The notes under the pieces are model-generated. The model was not told the DNA's origin and made no database searches. It saw only the letters and a program-made list of their open reading frames with translations. Positions 28,949 through 38,585 of a DNA stretch of 64,000 nucleotides are shown in pieces. Position numbers and translations under genes: made by a program. Numbering within the stretch: position 1 is the first letter of the stretch; each line of letters opens with the position of its first letter. This stretch comes from an uncultured Paracoccaceae bacterium (GTDB lineage: Bacteria > Pseudomonadota > Alphaproteobacteria > Rhodobacterales > Rhodobacteraceae), in NCBI GenBank assembly GCA_947496535.1, contig CANMDE010000001.1, positions 985,740-1,049,739 on the forward strand, written 5' to 3'.

Positions 28949-30102
28949 TGTCGTGGTCCTGTGCCAAGTGGCGTCGCTGGTGTTTCGGTTGGCACACGCC
29001 CGTATTCATGGGGCAGAGAGCAGGTTTTCAGGTTGGGCATGACACGTTTGCCGAAGTGCTGTGCTTCGTCGATATGCGGGTAGCCCGAGAAGATGAAAGC
29101 ACGGATGCCCATCTTTTGATAGCCTTCGATTTTCGTCATGATCTGATCGGTCGATCCGACAAGCGCTGCCCCACAGCCCGAGCGGGCGCGCCCGATGCCG
29201 GTCCAGAGGCCCGGTTCGGTGTAGCCGAATTTGTCAGCCAGTTCGCGGGCGCGGGCCTGATGGGCCACGCCGAGGCTGATGCTGTCATGCGCCCGGTCGC
29301 GGATCAGTTTGCCGTATTCGTCGTCCAGTTTGGACGCGATGTAGTCCGCGTATTCCTTGGCTTCTGCTTCGGTGTCCCGCACGATCATGTGGACGCGCAG
29401 GCCGTAGTCGAGTGTGCGTCCGTGCGCTTCTGCCCTTGCGTGCACGTCTTTCATACGTTGTTCGAGCATGTCGGTGGTTTCGGGCCACATCAGGTAGACG
29501 TCGCATTGCGCGCCGCAGAGTTCCAGAGCCGCGGGTGAATAGCCACCGAAGTAGAGCAGGGGGCCACCGTTTTGCTGGTAGGGCCGCGCGGGATCGGTGG
29601 GGACGTTTTTGAATTGGTAGATCTCGCCGTCGTGGTTGATCTCGTCCTGTGTCCACGCCTGGCGCAGGATTTCGACAACTTCATGGGAGCGTTTGTAGCG
29701 ATAGGCGCTGTCGGCGACCTCGCCGGGGAAGTCGGAGCTGATGACGTTCAGGGTTAGCCGGCCTTTGAGCATGTGGTCGAGGGTGGCGACTGTCCGGGCC
29801 AGCATGATTGGTTGCATCTCACCGCAGCGGATGGCGGCGAGGAAATTCATCTTGGTTGTCAGTGGTGCCATGCCAGCGACAAAGCTGAGCGTGTCCTGGC
29901 CAACCTGATAAGAGGACGGCGCGAGGATGTTGCGGAAACCTTGTTTCTCGGCAGTCAGCGCGATGTCGCGGCAGTGTTCCCATGAACTGCGCAGGTCCCC
30001 GTCTGGCACACCAAGGAATTGGTAATCGTCCGAGCAGAGTGCGGAAAACCAGCTGACTTCGGCTGCGTCAAGGTCCGCGCTTGTGACCGGCACGATGGTC
30101 AT
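28945..30102 (-). CDS. LLM class flavin-dependent (SsuD/SmoC-like) monooxygenase
   Basis: SsuD-like features: FLAAIRCGEMQPIMLARTVATLDHMLKGRLTLNVISSDFPGE ... GCGAALVGSTDQI ... FIFSGYPHIDEAQHFGKRVMPNL. Confidence 0.88.
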   Translation of the reverse strand: MTIVPVTSADLDAAEVSWFSALCSDDYQFLGVPDGDLRSSWEHCRDIALTAEKQGFRNILAPSSYQVGQDTLSFVAGMAPLTTKMNFLAAIRCGEMQPIMLARTVATLDHMLKGRLTLNVISSDFPGEVADSAYRYKRSHEVVEILRQAWTQDEINHDGEIYQFKNVPTDPARPYQQNGGPLLYFGGYSPAALELCGAQCDVYLMWPETTDMLEQRMKDVHARAEAHGRTLDYGLRVHMIVRDTEAEAKEYADYIASKLDDEYGKLIRDRAHDSISLGVAHQARARELADKFGYTEPGLWTGIGRARSGCGAALVGSTDQIMTKIEGYQKMGIRAFIFSGYPHIDEAQHFGKRVMPNLKTCSLPHEYGRVPTETPATPLGTGPRH

Positions 30103-30205
30103 TGATTCCCCCCTCCCAAGGTTTGCGTTTCCACTTGCGTAACACGTGATTTATGATGCAACAATAGTATATCAATTTCTTGTGGCAGCCGGAGGAGGGG
30201 TCGCC

Positions 30206-30913
30206 ATGGCGAAAACCTCTGCCTTGCCGAAATACATACAAGTGAGCGAAATGCTGATCCGCGAGATTGCTGCTGGGCATCTGGCGGATGGTGTCCGGCT
30301 TCCGCCTGAACGTGATATGGCTGATGATCTGGGGCTGGCTGTCGGGACGCTGCGCAAGGCGTTGGCGGATGTCGAGGCCAAGGGTCTTTTGGAGCGCGTG
30401 CAGGGGTCTGGCAATTATGTGCGGCATAAGCCGGTGGTCGATTCCGTGTATGCCTTTTTTCGGCTGGAGCTGTTGCGTGGGGGCGGTTTGCCGACGGCAG
30501 AGGTTTTGTCGGTGGAACGCTTGGTCAAGCCTGACGGCTTTCCGCGCTTTGCGCCGGATGCGGAGGGTCATCGCATTCGGCGGTTCCGGTTTCTTGATGG
30601 GACGTTGATTGCGCTGGAGGAAATCTGGCTGGACGGCGGTCAACGTGACGTCATTGCACGGGATGACTTGTCAGAATCGCTTTATCACTTCTATCGCCAC
30701 AAATTGGGGCTGGTGATCGCAGCGGTTGAGGATCGGATCGGGGTGGCGGATATGCCGGATTGGACACCGGATGCGTTTCACCTGAAGCCGGGACAGCCAG
30801 CAGGCTATATCGAGCGGGTGAGCCGGACCGCGACGAAGGAACCGGCGGAATTTTCGCGCACCTGGTTTGATCCGGCGCGCGCGGCTTATGTTTCACGGAT
30901 GGGTAAGGGTTGA
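30206..30913 (+). CDS. GntR-family transcriptional regulator with UTRA domain
   Basis: HTH EMLIREIAAGHLADGVRLPPERDMADDLGLAVGTLRKALADVEAKGLLERVQGSGNYV, C-terminal UTRA-like. Confidence 0.9.
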   Translation: MAKTSALPKYIQVSEMLIREIAAGHLADGVRLPPERDMADDLGLAVGTLRKALADVEAKGLLERVQGSGNYVRHKPVVDSVYAFFRLELLRGGGLPTAEVLSVERLVKPDGFPRFAPDAEGHRIRRFRFLDGTLIALEEIWLDGGQRDVIARDDLSESLYHFYRHKLGLVIAAVEDRIGVADMPDWTPDAFHLKPGQPAGYIERVSRTATKEPAEFSRTWFDPARAAYVSRMGKG

Positions 30914-32037
30914 ACGACTTGGAAATCGTAAATTACGGCTTGATTGGCTGCGGCATGATGGGCCGCGAACATATTCAGAATATCAACCTGTTACCCAACG
31001 GGCGGGTATCGGTTGTTTACGATCCTGTTGCTGATCTTGCTGAAGCGGCGGCGGATTTGGCTGGTGATGCGCATGTTGCCGGGTCAGTCGAGGAACTGCT
31101 GTCGTTTGGCGCGCTGGATGCTGTCGTGATCGTCAGCCCGAACCATCTGCATGTCGCCCAACTGCGCCAGATTGTGGAAACACGGCCCTTGCCGATCTTG
31201 TGCGAGAAGCCGCTTTATACCGATCCGGCGGATGCGGCTGTGCTGGACGCGCTTTTCAAAGATTATCCGCACCCGGTCTGGGTGGCGATGGAATATCGCT
31301 ACATGCCCCCGGTGGCCGCGCTTATTGCGCAGGCCGAGGCGGCGACTGGCGGCATCAAGATGTTGACCATCCGCGAGCACCGCTTTCCATTTTTGCAGAA
31401 AGTGGATGACTGGAACAGGTTCAACGCAAAGACCGGTGGCACACTGGTTGAGAAATGCTGTCACTTCTTTGATCTGATGCGGTTGATATTGCAGGATGAA
31501 CCCGTGCGGGTGATGGCAAGTGCCGGGCAGGCCGTAAACCACAAGGATGAGGTTTATGGCGGGCAGGTCCCCGACATCTGGGATCATGGCTATGTCATCG
31601 TGGATTTTGCGAAGGGTGCCCGGGCCATGCTGGAACTGTGCATGTTCGCAGAAGGGTCGAGATATCAAGAAGAGATCAGTGCCGTGGGGCCAAATGGCAA
31701 GATCGAAGCCTTTGTCCCTGGCCCCGGTCGGTTCTGGCCCAAGTTGTTGGGTGATGCGCCGGTGCCGCAACTGGTGATCAGCCCGCGTGCACCCAAGGGG
31801 CCGTTCGTGTCAGAAATCCCGGTTGATCCGGCCGTGTTGGAGGCCGGAGATCATAATGGTTCGACCTTTTATCAGCATCAGCGGTTCAACGCGGTCATTC
31901 GGGGTGAAGGCCGCGTTGAGGTGAGTTTAACTGATGGTCACAAGGCCATTGAGATTGCCCTTGCTGCACAGGAAAGCGCGCAGATAGGACAGTCCGTCAG
32001 TTTGACCGAGGGGACAGGGCTGCGTTGCGCGGGATGA
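30910..32037 (+). CDS. Gfo/Idh/MocA family oxidoreductase
   Basis: YGLIGCGMMGREHIQNI...DAVVIVSPNHLHVAQLRQIVE...PILCEKPLYT...GGTLVEKCCHFFDLMRL; TTG start overlapping GntR stop. Confidence 0.9.
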   Translation: MNDLEIVNYGLIGCGMMGREHIQNINLLPNGRVSVVYDPVADLAEAAADLAGDAHVAGSVEELLSFGALDAVVIVSPNHLHVAQLRQIVETRPLPILCEKPLYTDPADAAVLDALFKDYPHPVWVAMEYRYMPPVAALIAQAEAATGGIKMLTIREHRFPFLQKVDDWNRFNAKTGGTLVEKCCHFFDLMRLILQDEPVRVMASAGQAVNHKDEVYGGQVPDIWDHGYVIVDFAKGARAMLELCMFAEGSRYQEEISAVGPNGKIEAFVPGPGRFWPKLLGDAPVPQLVISPRAPKGPFVSEIPVDPAVLEAGDHNGSTFYQHQRFNAVIRGEGRVEVSLTDGHKAIEIALAAQESAQIGQSVSLTEGTGLRCAG

Positions 32038-32043
32038 GCGCTA

Positions 32044-32298
32044 TCAGTTGTTGTCCGACGCGAAGAAGCTGATGCAGTCAGGGCCGCTGCAATCCGCGTA
32101 GTCAGCGGGTACATTGATCGTGCCCGATGATGTGGCCACAACGTAGGCGTTTGCGTTGAAGCCAACGAAATCACCTGTGATCGATATCAGGCTATCTTTC
32201 AATGTCAGGGTGATGGGCGCTGCATTTGCCGTAAGTGGCATCATCGACAAGAGGAGCGCCGCAGCAAGCGGCTTGTAAACACGTATACTAGTCATCAT
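32044..32298 (-). CDS. small secreted protein of unknown function
   Basis: Signal peptide MMTSIRVYKPLAAALLLSMMPLTANAAP; C-terminal DCSGPDC. Confidence 0.6.
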   Translation of the reverse strand: MMTSIRVYKPLAAALLLSMMPLTANAAPITLTLKDSLISITGDFVGFNANAYVVATSSGTINVPADYADCSGPDCISFFASDNN

Positions 32299-32492
32299 TT
32301 TACCTTCAAACACTACATTTAGATCACTGTCATAAAAACACTATTGCGTCAATTACTTAGAAGATTTTTCCCGTATTAGTTGTGATCGTATACTTCGTGA
32401 TATTTGACGAAAGTGGCAAAAATATGATCGAAAAGTATCTATTTGCTGCGATCCGTTCATTATTTCTTGTTGGACTAGTTTTGTCTGAGAAC

Positions 32493-33755
32493 CTATTCAG
32501 CGGCTTTCAAAGCCTCGTCCTTGTGAAGCGGCCTATAGAGATAATCGCGCGTCAGCGGCACCGCGTCGATCCGGCGCGAGAGTTGGAACTGAAAGACGGC
32601 CTGATGGGCGTGCCGGAAAGTCTGTTCACTGGCCGACAGATAAAACCGCCACATCCGCACGAACTGGTCATCATAAAGTGCGCGCACCTCGTCATGGTGG
32701 GCGTCGAACCTATCAAGCCAGTGCTGAAGCGTGTAGGCGTAGTGAAGTCGCCAGCATTCTACATCTGCCGTCCAGAGACCGGACTTTTCAATGGCAGTCA
32801 AAACTTCTGACATTGCCGGAATATAGCCGCCGGGGAAAATGTATTTGGCGATCCATGGATTGGTTGCTTGCGGCTTCCCTGACCAGCCGATGGTGTGGAT
32901 CAGGGCGATTCCATCCGGTGAAAGCCGGTCGTGCAATGTTTGAAAGAAGGTGTCGTAATGGGGCAGGCCGACATGTTCGAACATGCCGACCGAAACGATC
33001 CTGTCGAAGTTTTCATCAAGGTCGCGATAATCGCATAAACGGAATTGAACACGGTCGCTCAGCCCCTCTTGCGCTGCACGTTCGGTCGCTACCGCAAGCT
33101 GCTCTTCGGACAGTGTAATGCCGAGTACCTTTGCGCCGTGGTTGCGGGCCAGTTCGAGCGCCATGCCACCCCAGCCGCAGCCGACATCCAGAACGCGCAT
33201 ATCAGGCTCGAGCAAGAGTTTGTGCGCGATATGGGCCTTTTTCTGCGCCTGTGCCTGTTCCAGCGTGTCGGTTGCGCTTTTGAAGTAGGCGCAGGAATAC
33301 TGCCGATCCGTGTCGAGAAACATATCGTAAAGCTGGCCCGACAGATCATAGTGGTGGGCTACGTTGCGCCGGGCGCGGGTTGCGATGTTGTTTTGTGCAA
33401 AGCGCCTCAAGGCGACCCTGAGCTTATTCGCCGGTCGCTGCCACCAGACCTTTGGCATGGTTTGCATGTTCTGCACGATCAGACCCAGAAAGCCGCCGAT
33501 GTCGTTGTTTTCGATCGTGAGGCGGCCAGTCATGTAGGATTCGCCAAGTGCAAGTTCGGGATTGATGACCAAAGACCGAACTGTTGCGGAGTCGTTCAGG
33601 CGCACCGTAATCGGCTTGCCTGTCCCATCGCCGAAGGTCTGGACCTCGCCATCAGGCATCACGACGGTCAATGCTCCGCTTGAAAGCATTGTCCGCAGCA
33701 TCACATCAAACATTTTTTGCCACATCTTCCGACCCACGTCTTTTTGAAGGCGCAC
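32493..33755 (-). CDS. cfa: cyclopropane-fatty-acyl-phospholipid synthase family methyltransferase
   Basis: RQYSCAYF...MRVLDVGCGWGGMALELARNHGAKVLGITLSEEQ...SVGMFEHVGLPHYDTFF; exact start uncertain. Confidence 0.92.
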   Translation of the reverse strand: MRLQKDVGRKMWQKMFDVMLRTMLSSGALTVVMPDGEVQTFGDGTGKPITVRLNDSATVRSLVINPELALGESYMTGRLTIENNDIGGFLGLIVQNMQTMPKVWWQRPANKLRVALRRFAQNNIATRARRNVAHHYDLSGQLYDMFLDTDRQYSCAYFKSATDTLEQAQAQKKAHIAHKLLLEPDMRVLDVGCGWGGMALELARNHGAKVLGITLSEEQLAVATERAAQEGLSDRVQFRLCDYRDLDENFDRIVSVGMFEHVGLPHYDTFFQTLHDRLSPDGIALIHTIGWSGKPQATNPWIAKYIFPGGYIPAMSEVLTAIEKSGLWTADVECWRLHYAYTLQHWLDRFDAHHDEVRALYDDQFVRMWRFYLSASEQTFRHAHQAVFQFQLSRRIDAVPLTRDYLYRPLHKDEALKAAE

Positions 33756-33870
33756 GCAGCGTCAAAAAGCCACGACTGCGCGCTTGAAGATCGTTTTGGA
33801 ATATCAAAATTCTACCAAACAAAATTGAGTGAAATCAAACACCCAGAGGTTGTGTGACCTGATGGTCTGA

Positions 33871-35076
33871 TCAGTCGTCCTTGTCGGCATGAGCGAGCGC
33901 GTATTGTGTCAGGACCGGACCCAGAAGCTCAAATATCACTGTCGATGCGACTGTGATGGTCAGGATTTGCTGGCCGAATGCCGGAAAGCGCTCGGCCACG
34001 ACCAGTGCCATTCCGATGGCAACGCCTGCCTGTGGCATCAGCGCCAGACCGGTCAGCCAGCCCTCGCGTGGTGTCATGCCTGCCGGTGGGCCACCAACCA
34101 GGCCGCCGATGATCCGTGCCGCGATCCTAAGCGCGATATAGGCGATCCCCATGAGACCAACCGTGCCCAGCTGCCCGATATCAAGGCTCGCCCCCGCCAG
34201 AACGAAGAACAACAGCAGGAAAGGCCATTCGATCCGTTCGATTTCGTGAAAGGGGCGTTCGTGATGTTGCGCCAGATTAACGATGATGACGCCTGCAACC
34301 ATGCCCGCCAGCAGAAACGAAAGATCAAGCCATAGAGCTGCGCCCGCGATGAGAAACACAAGTCCCAGTGCCTCAAGCAGTGTTGGTTCACCCGGCTTGA
34401 GGCGCCCGGTCAAAGCGGCTGCAGGCCATCCAACAGTAGCGCCGAGCAGGATAGAACCGACGAATTCGCGCAGGCCGAACCAAAGGATTTCTGACCCGTG
34501 TCCGAGGACAGCGCCAACGACGGTTAACACCAACGAGAACACGATTAGGCCCCATGCATCGTCGATGGCAACAATACCTTGCAGGTTTGTGACGAACCGA
34601 CCCGACCGCCTGGATTGCTTTATCACGTCGAGCGTTGCCGCCGGGTCCGTTGCAGCTGAAATGGCCCCCAGCACAAGTGCAATTGCGATGGGGACACCTA
34701 CCAGCCAGAGCCCAGCTGTCACGATCATGACGGTTACAATCACGACCGATGCGGACAATGAGAGGATTTCGCGCCCATGCGTGCGAAGTGTTTCGCGCTC
34801 AAGACTGCCGCCCAGCAGAAACGCGATCATCGTCAATGCAAGCGGCGTGACCGTATCGCCAAGATCGAGCACGACTGTCGGCAGAACATCCAGAAGGCTT
34901 GGGCCAAGCAGAAGGCCAAGGATCATCAGGAGCGTGACGCGTGGCACATGGACCCGACGGCCAAAGGCGTCCAGAGCGAGTCCGACGAGGAAAACAGCGC
35001 CTATGACCGCGTAAAATGCGGCGACCTGGGAATATCCTTCGGTTGCGGTCGCTTCAATCGTCACGGTCTTTTGCAC
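33871..35076 (-). CDS. cation:proton antiporter (CPA family)
   Basis: ~401 aa, 11-12 TM, LGAISAATDPAATLDVIKQS and AIDDAWGLIVFSLVL motifs. Confidence 0.85.
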   Translation of the reverse strand: MQKTVTIEATATEGYSQVAAFYAVIGAVFLVGLALDAFGRRVHVPRVTLLMILGLLLGPSLLDVLPTVVLDLGDTVTPLALTMIAFLLGGSLERETLRTHGREILSLSASVVIVTVMIVTAGLWLVGVPIAIALVLGAISAATDPAATLDVIKQSRRSGRFVTNLQGIVAIDDAWGLIVFSLVLTVVGAVLGHGSEILWFGLREFVGSILLGATVGWPAAALTGRLKPGEPTLLEALGLVFLIAGAALWLDLSFLLAGMVAGVIIVNLAQHHERPFHEIERIEWPFLLLFFVLAGASLDIGQLGTVGLMGIAYIALRIAARIIGGLVGGPPAGMTPREGWLTGLALMPQAGVAIGMALVVAERFPAFGQQILTITVASTVIFELLGPVLTQYALAHADKDD

Positions 35077-35359
35077 GCCCCGTTTCTACGCGGTCCAGAT
35101 GAACGGCGCTCGCTTTTGATGTTTGGTTGAGAGAATATGTATCTGGGAGTTTGAGAGGGGTATTGACCTTGCTCAAAACTTATTACTTTTGGGGTGGGTT
35201 CACGACCGGAGCTACCCAACGCAATATTTTTGCTGAGGTGTGGTTTTGGCCCGCATTGAGCCGAAAGAGGCTCTCACTTGCGGTCCTTGGCCCAATCAAA
35301 GCACGCATTTCATCTGCTGCGCTGGTTTTTTGTCGTGGAGGTAATTATGACTGGCCGTC

Positions 35360-36268
35360 ATGTCGTTCACTCTTAAGCAGGTTCGCTATTTTGTTAGCGT
35401 GGCGGAATTTGGTTCCGTGAGCCGGGCATCGGTCGAATTGTCGATTTCGCAAAGCGCTGTCACCGAGGCGATCAAGGACCTTGAAGCACGGCTTGGCGTG
35501 AAGCTGTTTGACCGGCATCACCGTGGGCTGGAAACGACGCATCATGGACACATCTTCTTGCGGCATGCGAAGGCTATTTTGTCAGAAGTGGCGAATGCTG
35601 AAACAAGTTTGGGTGGAGCCGCCAACGAAGTCAAAGGGGCGCTGAATATTGGGGTTACCTCGCTCACGGCGGGTTATGTTTTGTCCGATATTTTGTCCCG
35701 GTTCAGGCGGGCCTGGCCGGGCGTTGATGTAACGGCTGTCGAAGATACGTCAGAATACATTGAACATCTGCTCGTCGGTGGAGAGCTGGACGCCGCCGTC
35801 ATGGTCGTGTCGGATTTGAAGAATCCGCAGGCGCTGCACTCAGACATTCTGACAGTCTCGCCATACCGGCTATGGCTGCCTGTCGGTCATCCTCTGACCC
35901 ACGCGGAAAGTATCTCGCTGGAAGATGTCGCGCGCGAGCCGCAGATCCTGCTTGATGTGGACGAAATGCAAACACAGGGGCAGCGACTGTTGAGCGCTTT
36001 GGGCAATCAGACCAGAATCGCGTTTCGAACGCGGTCGGTAGAGGCCGTGAGATCGCTTGTCGCGAGCAATGCGGGTGTCGCGCTGTTGCCCGATCTGGTC
36101 TACCGGCCCTGGTCTCTTGACGGTGACAGAATAGAAAGCCGGGACGTGTCCGGTAAGCTGCCTGTGGTCCAATTTGGGTTGGTATGGCGGCGCGGTGCAA
36201 AGCAATCAACGGCGACCAAGGCCTTCCTGGACGTTGCACAAAGCTACCACTCGATCCGGCACCGGTAG
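35360..36268 (+). CDS. LysR-family transcriptional regulator
   Basis: FTLKQVRYFVSVAEFGSVSRASVELSISQSAVTEAIKDLEARLGVKLFDRHHRGLETT. Confidence 0.93.
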   Translation: MSFTLKQVRYFVSVAEFGSVSRASVELSISQSAVTEAIKDLEARLGVKLFDRHHRGLETTHHGHIFLRHAKAILSEVANAETSLGGAANEVKGALNIGVTSLTAGYVLSDILSRFRRAWPGVDVTAVEDTSEYIEHLLVGGELDAAVMVVSDLKNPQALHSDILTVSPYRLWLPVGHPLTHAESISLEDVAREPQILLDVDEMQTQGQRLLSALGNQTRIAFRTRSVEAVRSLVASNAGVALLPDLVYRPWSLDGDRIESRDVSGKLPVVQFGLVWRRGAKQSTATKAFLDVAQSYHSIRHR

Positions 36269-36377
36269 ACGCCTGGTATCGGAAAATCCGATATCACTCG
36301 GTTGATTTTTGAATTTGCGAATTTTCTCGCCCAAGCGCAGTCTTCTCGTAGATGGGATGTATGCCGAGAGGGACAAG

Positions 36378-37541
36378 ATGAAGAATATTTTAAAATCAAC
36401 ATCAGCATTTGGGCTGGCGCTTGCAGTGACGATCCAGCCGGTTGCGGCGCAGATGCTGACCGAACTGGGTGATGGCGAAGGTGAACTGAACATCGTTGCA
36501 TGGCCGGGCTACATTGAGCGCGGAGAAACTGTGCCGGATTTTGACTGGGTGACGGGTTTTGAAGAGGCCACAGGGTGCATGGTCAAAGTGAAGACCGCCA
36601 ACACATCCGATGAGATGGTTGCCCTGATGAACGAAGGGGGCTTTGATCTGGTCACCGCATCTGGTGATGCCTCTTTGCGGATGATTGCGGGTAATCGTGT
36701 GCAGCCGGTGAATATCGATCTGATCCCCAGTTGGAACGAAATTGATGACCGTCTGAAGCAAGCCCCATGGCACTACGTCGATGATACGCAGTATGGCGTA
36801 CCCTATATGTGGGGGCCCAATGTTCTGATGTATAATACCGAGGTTTTCGGGGACGCTGCACCTGAATCATGGTCCGTTGTTTTTGAGGAAACGACCCTGC
36901 CAGATGGATCGTCCAACAAGGGTCGGGTTCAGGCTTATGACGGGCCTATTCATATTGCGGATGCGGCCCTTTATCTGATGACACACCAGCCGGAATTGGG
37001 CATCGAAACGCCTTATGAGCTTAACCAAGAGCAGTATGATGCGGCCCTTGATCTGCTGCGTGGGCAACGTGAACTGGTGGGTCGCTATTGGCATGACGCG
37101 TTCATCCAAATAGATGATTTCAAGAACGAAGGTATGGCAGCATCCGGATCATGGCCGTTTCAGGTGAACCTGTTGCAGGGTGACGATCAACCTGTCGCAA
37201 GCACCATTCCTGTGGAGGGCGCAACAGGTTGGGCCGACACCACAATGATGCATGTCGATGCCGCCAACCCCAACTGTTCCTATATGTGGATGGAACACAC
37301 GCTTAGCTCGAACCTGATGAGCGATCTGAGTGTCTGGTTCGGTGCGAACCCTGCTGTTTTGGCGGCCTGTACTGACGGGCGCGGTATGCAGACCGCAGAG
37401 GGTTGCACCACGAACGGGCTTGATGACTTTGAGCGCATCAGTTTCTGGCAGACGCCCGTTACACAATGCGAAAGCCAGGGCGAATGTGTGCCCTATTATC
37501 GCTGGGTCTCTGACTATATCGGCGTCATCGGCGGTCGGTAA
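36378..37541 (+). CDS. polyamine-type ABC transporter substrate-binding protein (PotD/PotF-like)
   Basis: Signal peptide; LNIVAWPGYIERG...FEEATGCMVKVKTANTSDEMVALM; followed by ATPase and two permeases. Confidence 0.88.
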   Translation: MKNILKSTSAFGLALAVTIQPVAAQMLTELGDGEGELNIVAWPGYIERGETVPDFDWVTGFEEATGCMVKVKTANTSDEMVALMNEGGFDLVTASGDASLRMIAGNRVQPVNIDLIPSWNEIDDRLKQAPWHYVDDTQYGVPYMWGPNVLMYNTEVFGDAAPESWSVVFEETTLPDGSSNKGRVQAYDGPIHIADAALYLMTHQPELGIETPYELNQEQYDAALDLLRGQRELVGRYWHDAFIQIDDFKNEGMAASGSWPFQVNLLQGDDQPVASTIPVEGATGWADTTMMHVDAANPNCSYMWMEHTLSSNLMSDLSVWFGANPAVLAACTDGRGMQTAEGCTTNGLDDFERISFWQTPVTQCESQGECVPYYRWVSDYIGVIGGR

Positions 37542-37554
37542 TTGTGAAAACATT

Positions 37555-37582
37555 TCCCGCGTCGCAGGATTGCGGCGTGGGA
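37555..37582 (+). other. intercistronic hairpin between SBP and ATPase genes
   Basis: TCCCGCGTCGCA (37555-37566) GGAT TGCGGCGTGGGA (37571-37582): 12 bp with two G-U pairs. Confidence 0.6.
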
Positions 37583-37595
37583 TAAGGACAGATTT

Positions 37596-38585
37596 ATGGA
37601 AACGGCAGTTAGGTTCGATGCGGTCTCTCGCATCTTTGGCGATGTGCGCGCGGTCGACAGTGTTACGCTGGATGTCCACGAAGGCGAGTTTTTTGCCATG
37701 CTTGGGCCGTCGGGTTCGGGCAAGACAACTTGCCTGAGATTGATTGCTGGCTTTGAGCGTCCCACAAGCGGTGATGTTAACATATTCGGCCAAAACTCTA
37801 CGAACATTCCGCCATATCGCCGCCCCGTGAATACGGTGTTCCAGGATTATGCCTTGTTCCCCCATCTGAATGTTCAGGACAATGTGGCTTATGGGCTGAA
37901 AATATCAGGTGTTGGGAAGGCTGAGCGCCACCGCGCCGCAGATGAGATTTTGGAGATGGTTGCGTTGGGTGGCCATTCCAAACGCAAACCGTCGGAGTTG
38001 TCTGGCGGTCAGCGCCAGCGTGTCGCGCTCGCGCGTGCGCTTGTCAATAAACCGCGGGTTTTGCTGCTGGATGAGCCGCTTGGTGCGCTTGATCTGAAGT
38101 TGCGCGAACAAATGCAAAGTGAGCTGAAGGCGCTCCAACGCCAATTGGGAGTGACTTTCGTTTTTGTTACCCATGATCAGGGTGAAGCCCTTTCGATGGC
38201 GGATCGTGTCGCTGTGTTTAACGATGGAAAAATCCAGCAGTTGGATGCGCCGCAGGTGCTGTATTACAAACCCCAGACCGCCTTTGTTGCAGATTTCGTC
38301 GGCTCATCAAATGTCTTGCCGCCTGATATGGTTGCGCGGCTGACGGGCAGGTCTGTGCAGGCGAGCTTGCGACCTGAAGCGATTTCGCTGTCGGACACGG
38401 GGCTGGAAGGTGTTGTAGCCGAGCATTCATTTCTTGGCGCGAATACACGCCTGAAGGTGGATGTCAGTCGTACACAGATTTCGGTCTTACTGCCAAAGGG
38501 CGCCCAGATCCCAAATGATGGGGATCACGTCAATCTGTCCTGGGATGCTGCAGATCTTCATGTGATGGCGGGTGACAATGAGTGA
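37596..38585 (+). CDS. polyamine-type ABC transporter ATP-binding protein (PotA/PotG-like)
   Basis: Walker A GPSGSGKTT, signature LSGGQRQRVALARAL, Walker B LLLDEPLGALD. Confidence 0.94.
   Translation: METAVRFDAVSRIFGDVRAVDSVTLDVHEGEFFAMLGPSGSGKTTCLRLIAGFERPTSGDVNIFGQNSTNIPPYRRPVNTVFQDYALFPHLNVQDNVAYGLKISGVGKAERHRAADEILEMVALGGHSKRKPSELSGGQRQRVALARALVNKPRVLLLDEPLGALDLKLREQMQSELKALQRQLGVTFVFVTHDQGEALSMADRVAVFNDGKIQQLDAPQVLYYKPQTAFVADFVGSSNVLPPDMVARLTGRSVQASLRPEAISLSDTGLEGVVAEHSFLGANTRLKVDVSRTQISVLLPKGAQIPNDGDHVNLSWDAADLHVMAGDNE

Noticed and set aside
28439-29083. 214-aa plus-strand ORF
   Set aside because: Antisense to the aldo-keto reductase and monooxygenase, which have clear family motifs.
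32382-32810. 142-aa plus-strand ORF beginning in an intergenic gap
   Set aside because: Short hydrophobic start in AT-rich DNA, but most of it is antisense to the methyltransferase; not supported.
33045-33683. 212-aa plus-strand ORF
   Set aside because: Antisense to the cfa-type methyltransferase; no domain recognised.
34283-35014. 243-aa plus-strand ORF
   Set aside because: Antisense to the cation:proton antiporter, Ser/Thr/Pro/Arg-rich with no recognisable domain; shadow ORF.
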